Source: Azolla pinnata
Lineage: Eukaryota; Streptophyta; Polypodiopsida; Salviniales; Salviniaceae
DNA: 64,000 nt
Direction of reading: 5' to 3'
Assembly (NCBI GenBank): GCA_037176905.1
Contig: JBBBWG010003670.1
Coordinates: 26,816-90,815 of the forward strand
Shown: piece by piece, positions 45,801-56,664 of the stretch
Layout of the letters: each line of letters opens with the position of its first letter
Numbering within the stretch: position 1 is the stretch's first letter
Notes under the pieces: generated by a model
Told to the model about the DNA's origin: nothing
What the model saw: only the letters and a program-made list of their open reading frames with translations
The model's database searches: none
Position numbers and translations under genes: made by a program

Positions 45801-47663
45801 AATGATATAAGAAGCATTCTTTGCACTCACAATGTTTTGAGTTTATGAATCGTTAGGGAAAAAAAACACTGCATAAAACATGATAATTGTATTCCAAAAT
45901 CAATCCAAGAAGACTAAATGCGCACATACTTTAAGTGCATTGTGAATCTTTACATAATATATTGAAAGCTAAGCATCATTCATACATAACAACATAAAAG
46001 GATGCATCATTTGAGGACCACATTCAGATTTTGGATTAGAAATGCTTACTTGCTCAGCTGCAATGGCCACTGAAGCAACATTTTTCTCATCAAAGTTCTG
46101 AAGTCCTGATATGACCTGCATTTCAGGAAATATGAATTATTTTATGCAATTTCCATTTCTACACGGCACAGTGAAGCAACGACCTTTTTCACCAGGAAAA
46201 GGAGCACAATTTACATCAGAACAAGAAAAACCACAATTTTTTATGTTATTCTTTACCAACGGATTCATCTACCTAACAACAAAGAAAGCAAGCTAGCACT
46301 TAATTTCCATTAGTATTTCTCTGTCATTCAAAGGTTAGGCCCTTGATTCTAGCTAAGCATAAAAATGAAACACAAGAAATGTTGCAGAATCTAACTGTAT
46401 GAATTCACATTAAAAACGAGGAAGAAATATTTTATATTATTCATTCAATCTAGATATTTAAAGAAAATTTTCTTCAAACCATCATCCAGCAGTAATAAAG
46501 ATACTATTACTCTGGCTGTAAATGTGTACAGTTTCACAAACCTAGCTAGATTTGGATATTTAGGTATCTTAACAGCCTCAGAGATTGATCCATCGATGAC
46601 ATTTAGACTGCAAATCTGCCATAAAAACGCATAGCCCAAGGATGAAGAAAGACTGTCTCAACATCGAAGATTACAAATACTGAAGCAAACATGTAGCACA
46701 ATATCTATTACTTTCAGATCATAGAATGGATGAGTGCCTGACTATGGCATGAGTCAGCAACACAAGGATCAAAGAACTGCATTATTGCCACACTGGAAGT
46801 ACACGAATCTAAAATGATTCAGGCAACAAAAGATTGATCACTCTAATACGATTCAGACAACAAAAGATTGATCATTCTAATGACTGTGTGAACAATTTCC
46901 TCCCTTTTGCTCAAAAAAGCAACACCTTTCTTGTCGATTCTAGGCAGAATATCAACAAATTCATCACATTTTCACAGAAAAACTAACGTTTTAACGATAT
47001 TCCAGGAAAGTGTTTGAAAACCAATTCCGCATGGAAAAGCAAAATTTTTTCAATTGTTGTATCAGTGTAGACACAAATCCACCAGTCCAAAATTAGTTAC
47101 ACCGAACTTGAGGCCATTCCGGAGCTTATGATAATTGGGAAAGCAACTCCATCAAATCAAGTAATACGCACAAAGAAATTTTACATTTTCATAGCTAGAA
47201 TTGTGGCATAATGGTCTCATTTCTAGTTGTTAATCGTTTTGCATTGCCAGAGAAAGCTCGGAGGCTCTCAAAAAATGCTCGCACGGAGCATGCATCGAAT
47301 CTAATTTTCTACATTGCAACATTTACCAGCAGAAAAAGAAGATTTTACAAGAGGAAAGGAAAACCTGAAAAAAAGACCAGCGCGCGTCTCTTGCTGCTTT
47401 ACCTTGAATGCAAGGCGAGAACGGAAAGCTTTCAGCGCAAACTCCCTGGATATAGCGTCATCGCCTTGAGAGGGTGAGGAAGAGGGAGAAGAAGTGGAAG
47501 AAGAAGAAGACACGATCTTGAGGCATCTGGAGCGGGACTTAACGGGGGGGATCGGAGCAACGGAGCGCGAGAACGAAGAAGGAGAAGACAACGATGAAGA
47601 GGAGGAGGTGCGTGAAGGATAAACAAGAGAAGGCGCAGAAGCTATGGAGTGCACGGTGGCCAT
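42839..47663 (-). CDS. YCF23: Nuclear-encoded chloroplast protein Ycf23 (TIM-barrel-like)
   Basis: Nine exons: 47663-47403, 46115-46050, 45583-45509, 45280-45218, 45098-45036, 44956-44867, 44000-43893, 43780-43658 and 42970-42839, giving 326 residues. All eight introns are in phase 0. The mature part matches Ycf23 of cyanobacteria, algal plastids and plant nuclei: the order runs [105 protein letters not shown] and [21 protein letters not shown]. The fold is expected to be an aldolase-type barrel; the reaction is unknown. Residues 1 to about 75 are Ser-rich ([15 protein letters not shown]), a plausible plastid transit peptide. Start is the ATG of [10 protein letters not shown]; an upstream in-frame non-ATG extension is ignored. 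It diverges from CPP1 to its right. Confidence 0.95.
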
Positions 47664-47699
47664 GGCGAGCGACGAGGAGCAGAAGATCATTTCGGGAAG

Positions 47700-47812
47700 T
47701 TCTTCAGAAGAAGCTCAGAAAATTGGGTTCCGGATAGTGTTCACATCAGTTCTGAAGATCACACGTGTGGGACCAAAAGAGGTCGCCGGTTCGAATCCTG
47801 CCAAAGCCATGT
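47700..47812 (+). other. tRNA-like internal promoter boxes, possible SINE or tRNA fragment
   Basis: The stretch ggttcgaatcc at 47788-47798 is a perfect Pol III B-box match, and agctcag with attgggt at about 47713-47727 resembles an A-box. The spacing of about 75 bp is too wide for a normal tRNA, the T-stem has a mismatch, and no 5' acceptor strand complementary to the 3' side was found. I read it as a degenerate tRNA-derived remnant at most. Confidence 0.2.
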
Positions 47813-47975
47813 ACGAATCCCAAAGTGTTTTTGTTTGTGTACCAAAACATTACCACATACTATAGATTGTAATATTCGCATTCACCGAAAATTATCAAAC
47901 GTGAATCTGCGAATGATAATTTAATGGGAATGTTACAAGTATAATGCTTTCTTCAACTTCTTAGTTTAGTTTTTT

Positions 47976-48150
47976 GGGAGGGAGAATTACCAGAAAACGC
48001 TTAACAAATTTATGAATTACACTTTAACGCCTATTGGAATTCAAAATTACGTATTAATGCCTAATCTTATCTTCCACGGAAATTTAGCACTAGATTAATT
48101 CCGCTAGATTCGATTTTATTCCTAATCACTTCTCACTAATCGATCCTAGT
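47976..48150 (+). repeat. Dispersed repeat, copy A (inverted relative to copy B at 55755)
   Basis: It shares, in order, ga(g/t)aattacca.aaaa, aattaca..ttaacgcct, attaatt.ccg and gattttattcctaatc with the reverse complement of 55755-55888. Both copies are AT-rich with many ttaat/attaa steps, and neither encodes protein. Possibly a non-autonomous element or an eroded LTR-like remnant; the family is not recognised. Confidence 0.55.
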
Positions 48151-49155
48151 CTATTCCCTTGTATATTGTAAAGTTGACACGTTACTTTGGTATTCATTAA
48201 GTAGTTAAACAATCAATCGCAATTAATTGATGTTAGTTGAACTCGCAATTAATTGATTTTGCGTTAATCAATCAATCGCACACTAATTTTTAAAACTAGC
48301 CATAGTTAAACCATATTTTATAATTTGGTTAGGCGTTTTTTGGGTATTTTTCCCTTATCTTTTATAATGAAGTTTAGCGTTGTGGTTTGGTAAGACGGTT
48401 TGGTACTTTTGAATCGCGCTTGCTTTTTTTTTATCATTTCGATTTTATATTTTGAAAAGTTTTTACTTCAAATCCATTAATGTTTTCCTTGAATACATTC
48501 AATTTAAAAAAAAAACGAAAGGTTGAGTATTCTACAATCTTTTACATTCTCGAATAATATTTTAATACTCAAATACTAATGCACGAATGTATTCTCGACT
48601 AAAAACTATAGTTTCGATCATTGAGTAATTCTTGTGAATCTGCATCATCTGTTTAGTTTCTCCTTGTTCAGACGATTCGAAGCAATTCCAACTCTTCTTT
48701 ACGAGGAACCTAAAGGAAGACATTTCGATATCATTGAGAAGATCTCATCGAAGACGATTGTTTAAAGACTCTTGGAGACTACAGATCACGCCTCATCATG
48801 GAACCAAGTACCAAATGGAATTTGTTGTAATAGTTCGTGAGGTTTTTTTACTGAACTTCGTATTGGAGTACACGCGAAGTATAAAATCCTTCCTTGCTTG
48901 CTATATCCCACTCTTTATATCAATTATTGGGTCAGATTCATAGTGAAGTTCATCATCTTACAATTCTCGACGTGTTAGCGATTCAGCATGTTCCACTGCC
49001 CATGGAAGCTAAAGGTTCACGTTTCTCGAAGAGATGTATGCATCAATGTATGTATGTACACACAAAGAAGCAACTTATTGTTTTATCCTGACACAGATCG
49101 CCGAAGCCCAGCGCGGATGTAATGTGACAAGCATGCATGGCCGACATTGCGTGCT
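48151..49155. other. AT-rich intergenic, nothing recognised
   Basis: Between Ycf23 and CPP1. Contains an inverted aatcaattaattg-rich stretch at 48209-48282 that continues the character of repeat copy A. No gene supported. Confidence 0.45.
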
Positions 49156-49159
49156 TGTA

Positions 49160-50030
49160 GATCCATCTTTCCATGCCATCATCATCATCATCACCACCAT
49201 GAGCATAATCCACGAGCATTGCCACCATCGCCATCATAAGCATGATCCACACCGCCATCGTCATCATGTTCTTCGCCATCAACACAATGCATGCCACCAC
49301 CACCATCATCATCACCACCATCACCATCATCATAATCCGTGCCATGATTGTCAGCATCGCCACCGTCCGCACAATCCACGGGTGACACCACCACGATCAT
49401 CATCATCCCCCATCAACATAATCCATGCCACCATCATCATCATCATTGGCCCATCAATATAATCCATGCCACCATCATCATCACCATCAGCATAATCCAT
49501 GCCACCATCAACACCCATCAACGCAATCCAGGCTATCATCATTTTATAATTTCCATCATTTCCACCATCATCACCATCATCACCATCATCACCATCATCA
49601 CCATCATCAACATCATCACCACCATCACCATCATCACCATCATCACCACCATCACCATGATCACCATGATCACCATGATCACCATGATCAGCAGCACCAC
49701 CATCATCAGCATCATCAGCATCATCACCACCATCACCACCATCACCACCATCACCACCATCACCACCATCACCATGATCACCATGATCACCACCACTACT
49801 ATCATCAACATCATCACCATGATCAACATGATCACCATGATCACCATCATCACCACCACCACCATCACCACCACCATCACCAGCATCACCAACATCATCA
49901 CCATCACCACCATTATCACCATCACCACCATTATCACCATCACCACCATCAACATAATCCACGCCATCATCACGACAGGAATCATGGCCGCCTCCGTCGT
50001 CATCATCACCAGCACCATCACCACCATACG
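49160..50030. repeat. (CAT/CAC)n microsatellite, about 870 bp
   Basis: Almost pure runs of catcac, cac and atg-containing triplets such as caccatcatcaccatcatc. The plus strand therefore translates as poly-His or Ile/Thr-rich, and the minus strand as Gly/Asp- or Met/Val-rich. A TATG/GCATG-rich tract follows at 50044-50145. The frame encoding poly-His happens to be in frame with CPP1 downstream, which I treat as chance. Confidence 0.95.
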
Positions 50031-50250
50031 GGTGATCATCTTCTTATACGTATGGATGCATGCGTATGTATGGATGCATGCGTATGTATGTATGTATGGA
50101 TGCATGCGTATGTATGTATGTATGTATGCATGCATGTATGTACATGTGGTTACCAGTACGTAACGAACTCCCCCTCCGAAGAGCAAAGAGAATCTCTCTC
50201 CTTCTCAGAGAGATCCATCCTCCTTCACACACTCTGCGTTTCTTTCCTGT

Positions 50251-50301
50251 ACCCTAACCCTAACCCTAACCCTAACCCTAACCCTAACCCTAACCCTAAC
50301 C
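50251..50301 (+). repeat. Hexamer telomere-like tract (CCCTAA)n, about 8 copies
   Basis: Perfect six-base units (accctaaccctaaccctaac) end about 65 bp before the CPP1 start codon. The unit is the TTAGGG vertebrate type, not the TTTAGGG heptamer usual for plants and seen elsewhere in this window at 1567 and 36045. It probably lies in the CPP1 leader or promoter. Confidence 0.95.
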
Positions 50302-50366
50302 AACCCCCGCCGATCCTTCGAGCTTTTGCAGCACAGTCCACTCTACTTCCCAGAGGCTTGGCGACA

Positions 50367-53300
50367 ATGGCCTCTCTTCTGCGGCCTTCCTCGTATCCGT
50401 CGTCTTGCTCTCCTTCCGCTTCTCCGTCTCCATCTCCTTCCCCTTCCTCTTCTTCGCCCGCGTCTTCCTCTTCCTCTTCACCTCTCAACGTAAGCTTCTT
50501 TTCTAGTTCCCCCGCCTTGCCGCCTCCTCCTCTCCAGGCCAGATCTGTCGCTCGCATGATGCTGGTCAGGTCTTCCGGAAGATCGGAGCGTTCTTCCCTC
50601 AAGAAGCATCGCTGCACGGGGATGGGAGGCTCCTCCAGAAGATCAAAGGCTCCGCCGCGTCTTCTTCTTCTCCTGCATCGTCATCATCACGCACGTCTCA
50701 GGAATGTGAAGGTATCTGCGAATTCGTCGAAGGCGGAGGATCCGCTTCCCTCTGGTATGACGTTTGAGAATGCTCTAGAGATTCTCGGAGTCGTGGAAGG
50801 TGCTTCTTTTGAAGAGATCCTGAGAGCAAAGAACAATCTTTTAGGAAAGAACAGTGGAGACGAGGAGCTTGCTATCCAGGTTCAGGCCCTAATCTACATA
50901 TTTGTCGTTGATTTTTTCTGTTTCAGAGATCTGCAGCTTGAGGCGTTGTATTCTTTTTACTATTATCTGAAAACAGCTATGAACTCTAAACAGATGAAAA
51001 ACCATGAAAATTATTTCTGAGTTTTTCTTATTTCCTCATGTCACCCCCTGCTTAGTTATTCCACCAGGCGTAGAGAGAAAAAAGAGGGATTTTTTGGTTA
51101 CTATCCTAGTTAAGACACATGGGGAAGAAACATCTGTACAATGACTAGCTAACATACGTCATTGCGTAACTCCCTTTGCGCAAGTAGCACAGTAAGAGGA
51201 GGATGAATTAACTACCCCACTGACTAGCTAGAACAATGGAATTGCTCCCTTTTTATGCAAATTGTCCAGGGAGGTTTCGGCTAGCATATTGATTGAAATA
51301 ATGAAAACCTAGGGGTATTTGGAGTAGTGAATACAAAAAGTAGTAGGCCCATTAGCGGAGTGTTTCAAAGATTGGAGCTTCGGATCATGTTTTTACTTAT
51401 TATTTTCTATGAATGATAACCCTAATCCACATGTTTTTCATGTTGTCTGTGTCGAGCTGAAGTACACCCAAATAACCTCATAGAATTCTTATCTCCTGAG
51501 AGTAATGTAGTGATAAAACAAGAGAGAACTGCTTTCGGTCACATATGCTGCTGGATCAAACAATATCCAAATTATACTGGAAGCTGATCATCGAGTATCA
51601 CTAGTTTTCGTTGTATACGTACACTGCAAATCGATGACACAACTGTATTTTGAGATCGTAATGATTTTGGGATTGCGTCTTGCTTGGAATAGGCCATATT
51701 TAGAAGTTGAAGTTTTGATTTGTAGAGTGTAAAACATGTAGAGAATATATTTCGGTGCAAGGAAACTCTTGAAATGTAATCTAGATCGTCCAAAATTGAA
51801 ATTTCATAATCATGTATAAGATAAAACTCTTTCATGTGCCATGTATGTTGCAATGTAGATAGAAATATTAAAAAGCATAGTGATCATCGGTGTTAACAGT
51901 TAATACTCGATACATGCATCATGCAGAGTAAAAGCAAACTAGAGACCACTAAAGTGTGTTTCATGGATCGGTGATATTTGACTTGGGATCATCTAGCTAT
52001 CTTGTTTTCATCATGTGATCTTTATGTTGCAGTTCTTGAAAGCAAAGAATAATCTTTGCTGCACGAACTTGGATCTATCTATATGGTCTCTGACCTGTAC
52101 CCAGAATATGAAGAACTAGGCTACTGAGTCCATACGTAACATGAAACAAATATTACCTAGTTAGCTGGATTGGTGTCATATCGAGTCTCATGAAGCCTCT
52201 CTGTATTTCAATCCCTTGAAGGTTTATCTACAATTTTGAGCATTTAATATTCTCTTACTCAATCCATAGTATGTAAATAATCACCTGAAATATGATGCAG
52301 TTGGATGAAACACTTTTCCAGCTCAAATGTATTTAGATTGGTGGAACTTCATGACTCAATCAATCAAAAACACAGTTCTTCCTTTGATATTGCACATTGT
52401 TTTTAATTGACGATCCAAATACGTTCAGATAATACGTTGTAGAATCCTTATCATGTTATTTTGGCACTATTGATTAATTTTCCTTCTTTGTCAATTTAGG
52501 TTGAGGCTGCATATGATGTTCTGCTTATGCAGAGTTTAACTCAAAGGAGGTCAGGGAAGGTTGTTGACAAGAGTATTCGTTTTGCGGATGTGAAAAAGGT
52601 TAGCTCTGGTAGTGGTGGACCAAAGTGGCTGACAGAGGTCGTTAATAAAATCCCTGTTTCTGTGGAAACGCCAGCATCCAATGATATTGCAACACAAACA
52701 GCTCTATATGCAGGACTAGCCTTATGGACCTTTGCAAGTGGACTTTCATCTGAACCATCAGCTAATGTGAATGCCGATGTGCCCGGTGTGATTTTGGCTC
52801 TTGGATTTGGTGCCTCACTCTACTTCCTTCGGAAACAGAATGTAAAACTAGGTATAATATTTGTGTCACCACTATTTTGTCAATATTATTTTGAGAAAAA
52901 GAAAATCAGCAATGGAAATGAGCATATCTGTGTCACAAATGAAGCCGGCTAAATGGACTGTCAAATTTTTGTGCATAAGCGGAAATATGGTCTGCCTGCT
53001 CAAAAAGCTGTTAGATATTTGCACATGATGATTGCATCTATCAGAAAAATCCGCTCAATATGTTTTTATAGCATAACTGTGAAGTCTAAAAAAGCTGCCA
53101 AATATGTGCACATAATTGAAAGTACATTTTTGTGATCTTTACAAAAATAAGCTAATATAGTCTGAAGACCTACCAAATATGTGCACATAATGTAATGTAT
53201 ATTTCTCTTTGAAAAAGCTAATGAATCCACATATATAATTTGTTTAAGAAGCAGCTGTATATTGCATCTGAATATATAGTTTAATGATGTTTCTTTACGG

Positions 53301-53711
53301 AGAAGCTTACATAATAAACAATGTGTGTCTAAAAAAAGGTAGCTTGTATCCCAAAAATGTCCCGCAATGCATACTTTGGTTGAAAAGGTGTCAAATTTAT
53401 GTTCCTAAAAATCTAATCACGTTTGATCCGAGTCAGTGAGCTGGCCTAAGCTGTTGAGCGTATGTATCTAATCTAATGTAATTCTGGTCAAGGATCTGAT
53501 TCTTGATTATATCATTTTTTTTTCTGTGGGTGCAGGCAAAGCAGCTGTATTGACTGTTGCTGGTCTAGTTGCAGGATCAGTTGTTGGAGGAGGGGTTGAA
53601 TCTTGGTTACGTGTTGATCTGATCCCTGTTTTTGGTATTGGGTCACCTGCTGTGGTGGTGAGTGAATTTGTGTTGATCTCTCTCTGGCTTTCCTCTCTAT
53701 ATCTGCGCTGA
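50367..53711 (+). CDS. CPP1: Chloroplast chaperone-like protein of POR (CPP1, J-like domain)
   Basis: Three exons, 50367-50879, 52500-52851 and 53536-53711 (phases 0 and 1), giving 346 residues; Arabidopsis CPP1/CDF1 is about 258. CPP1 is a plastid envelope/thylakoid membrane protein that stabilises protochlorophyllide oxidoreductase. The first 120 residues form a long Ser/Pro-rich, then basic, transit peptide with low-complexity runs, which accounts for the extra length. The J-like domain starts at about 131 (MTFENALEILGVVEGASFEE) and continues over the exon 1-2 join (AIQ, then VEAAYDVLLMQSL). It lacks the HPD motif of true J-proteins, as usual for CPP1. Three to four hydrophobic segments follow (TALYAGLALWTFASG, GVILALGFGASLYF, LTVAGLVAGSVVGG, SEFVLISLWLSSLYL), and the protein ends at LYLR. 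The start is the first ATG with good context after the telomere-like tract. The frame is open far upstream because of the microsatellite. Confidence 0.95.
50880..52499 (+). other. CPP1 intron 1, no gene inside
   Basis: A 1.6-kb phase-0 intron with gttcag donor and tttag acceptor. AT-rich, without recognisable elements or supported open frames on either strand. Confidence 0.6.
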
Positions 53712-55754
53712 TATACCTCATTTAGTAGCACATGCATTGTCCATCACATGTCCATATGAACTTTGTAAATAGTGGTCAGGACAAGAATGGATTTTGTAAG
53801 GATGAAGGCTGAATGCAAACATATGCAAATGGTATGGGATGGAAAGACCATCAATCTTTCCAGTGCAGTAAGGGCCGGAAAAGAGAAATGTAGATTTCAA
53901 AGTGCTGTAAGATTAAGGAGAAAGAAATTGTTGTGTATGAATTCTCTTCGGAGGCGGTGGCAAATTTCTTGTTAAATTCTGTACATGATTTTAAATCTGG
54001 AAGATCATAAAAGGTATTGGGTATTGACCATGATTTGTACATTCAAGAGGCCTACATATTATTTAGATTGTATGAATGGGCAAACATAAAGCAGATGATT
54101 TGCTTTGTAACACCAATAGTTCTCTTTTAAGACCAAGTTTACATCTAATCAAGTGATTCCTAGATTTGGGAATTCAGAAGGTGGTCCAGTTGAATCTACT
54201 TCTTTTGGGGGTTCTGGTTTGACTTGGAAGATGAAATTCTTCCTTGCTAGTTTTTGCAGGAAACGTGGAGTTTGAATTGGGAGTTATCACTGTTTCAATA
54301 ATATAGAGATCGATGACCATGTTTGTGTTAATAGTCAAGCTTGGAATTTGTAGCCATTGTTTTCACTGTGCTCAAGTTTCGCTTATCAACTCAAGTCGAT
54401 CATCATTGATTAAGGTGGGTCCCTTGGTGCAATAATCTGACACAGTTTTCCGACTTGAATCATTTGCTTTGAACTTCACACTATATGCTGAGGTTTTGTA
54501 GAATTTAAGAGGCAGCATCTTATTGGCATACTTAGTCAAATTGTGGATGATTAGATCATAACCTCTCATAATAATGCCCGATAAACCTCTCTTATGGATT
54601 GCAGTATAGGCAAAGCTAAAAGCAAGATAGCCCATCAATTATATGAAACCAGATCTTTACAGGTTTAAGATAACATAATACATACATCAATTGCCCAACC
54701 AAGCAGTTGCTAAAATAAGTGCAACTGCAAGGTACACGTAGCGACAAAGATAGAGTTCGTCATCAATCGGACAACGCATTTGAAGACGAGAGCCGCGTCG
54801 ATAAAGAGTCAATGGTAAAGTCAATATTGCATTGTCAAGAGTCTATGATCGAGCCAATATAGATTCAATCAAGAGTTGAGGATCAAAACGATATCGCTCT
54901 GATCGAGAGAGTCAAGGGTCACTGACGCATGCATGCATGCCATTAGTGTATGTTGTTGCGTGCACATCATTATATTGTCGGTCTTGTGCAGAAACAGTCT
55001 CAGCTGTTAGCTTGCACTGCAAGTTGCCGCAAATGACACAATGAGTATTGACTTTTCGAACACGGTTGGTTTGATTTTTTTGCCAGGGTCTAGGGGTCTG
55101 TCTGAGCTCCTTCTTCAATCACGGCAAAATCATCCAATCATGGGCACGGGTGCGAATGTCCCCATAAGTCGTGACCCAACCGGGCCTTGTCTTCTGGACA
55201 GTGGGCCAACTATGTTTGGAAGGCATCAGGATCGGTCACGAAACAGATAGGACTTAGTCAAGTACTGGCGAATTACTAAAGACGGTAGGGAGCAAAACTG
55301 TCGCGGCTTACAGAAGGACTAGGTCGAATGGACTAATCGATTCCCCCCACCTCAATCTTCATGCAAATTGACGATCGGATTCGGACCCAAAACCAATCTT
55401 GCAGTTGCGGATCCCATGTTGTGGATCCTCGATTTAGGGTTTGCGGTTTACAGTTTAGGGTTCAACCCACGGGATCTGAATTCTACAGAGCTGAAACCTG
55501 TTCCACGCAGCGGATGAGCTTCGATCGATCGCTTGGACGTTTTCCGAAGCCAGAAATGGCAAATTAACGCCTCGTTTCGGAAATCAATGCTCGATTAGTT
55601 GGTTGACACCGAACCGATTGAAAACCGCGAGCGCGATTAATATCAAATTAGTTCATCGATTGATGCTCCACCGATTCGTTACCACCGAATTAACGCGCTA
55701 ATCAGTTAATTCGATTCTAAAAACTACCAGCTTCTGTTAATCGAATACGGTAAG
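53712..55754. other. Intergenic between CPP1 and the next repeat
   Basis: Contains the probable CPP1 3' UTR. Frames at 53772-53975 and 54372-54638 are short, lack domains and have no splice support. The 55160-55580 part is richer in GC, with short telobox-like ttagggttt and agggttc pieces at 55434-55461. No gene supported. Confidence 0.45.
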
Positions 55755-55888
55755 GGAATCGGCGATTAGGAATAAAATCAATTGAACGGTATCCGAACGG
55801 AATTAATTAGGTGTTAATTTTTAGTAGAAAATGAGTCTTGAGAGTAGGCGTTAATTTGTAATTTATGATTTTGTGGTAATTATCCCAT
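55755..55888 (-). repeat. Dispersed repeat, copy B (inverted partner of 47976-48150)
   Basis: Read on the minus strand it matches copy A in order: gataattaccacaaaa, aattacaaattaacgcct, aattaattccg and gattttattcctaatcg. The similarity may continue leftward to about 55560 as ttaac/gattaat-rich sequence. It lies about 0.8 kb upstream of the RGLG start codon. Confidence 0.55.
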
Positions 55889-56009
55889 AACAATAATACT
55901 AATAATACTAATATTTTAAATTTTTATATTACTATTTAGAAAGCCACTTGATGTGTTTTTTTGAACTGGTTTGCGTTTTGCTTTTTTGCGTTTTGCGTTT
56001 TCTGAGCTT

Positions 56010-56660
56010 TTCTGACACAGTCTTCTTCTTCTTTCTTCTTTCTTCTTTCTTCTTCTTCTTCTTCTTTTCTTCTTCTTCTTCTTCTTCTTCCATCGCCAAG
56101 TGGCCAGAGCAAATTAGGGTTAGGGTTTTCTGTTCTCTGCGCTTTTTTCCATGACCGAGCTTCCCTTTTCCTTCCTTCACCTGCTTCATCCCTCGCTAAC
56201 CTCGCTGTCTTTTTCACATAGCGGCTCTCTTCCATGGTTTTCGGAGCTCGAACATAATCTCTTCTTTTTCTTCTTCCTGTAACATAATCTCTTCTTCTTC
56301 TTCTTCTTTCTTCTTCTCTTCGACACCATCTTCTTCTTCCACCTGCTGAGCGATCCACAGAGCCCCATTCTCTGGTAATGGAAGCTTTGAGCCAATGGCA
56401 CCAAATGAAGCAACCCCCTAAACCCTAGGTAGGGGAATCCCGCAGGAAAACATAGTGGAATATCAGACAGACAAGAAGAAGAAGAAGAAGAAGAAGGAAG
56501 GGAGAAGGTTAGCAAGAAAGAAGAAGAGAGTGATACTCAGAGAAGGAAGGAAGGAAGGTAGCAGAAAAGACAAGCGTGGCTGTGGAATAGAAAGAAGAAG
56601 AAGAAAGTGGCAGTCGGACGAAGGAAACAAAGAAGCGTAGCTGAGATCCGTTTTGTTTCG
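56010..56660 (+). promoter_or_regulatory. Likely RGLG 5' flank/leader with (CTT)n and (GAA)n tracts and a telobox
   Basis: (CTT)n-type pyrimidine runs at 56018-56090 and 56257-56335, attagggttagggtttt at 56115-56131, ccctaaaccctag at 56420-56432 and purine runs at 56470-56620. Lys/Glu or Ser/Phe-rich frames on both strands are translations of these tracts. A tttcgcag just before the start codon could be a leader-intron acceptor. Confidence 0.4.
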
Positions 56661-56664
56661 CAGA

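Noticed and set aside
49043-50186. Gly/Asp-, Met/Val- and His-rich frames over 200 codons
   Set aside because: Pure translation of the (CAT/CAC)n microsatellite in different frames.
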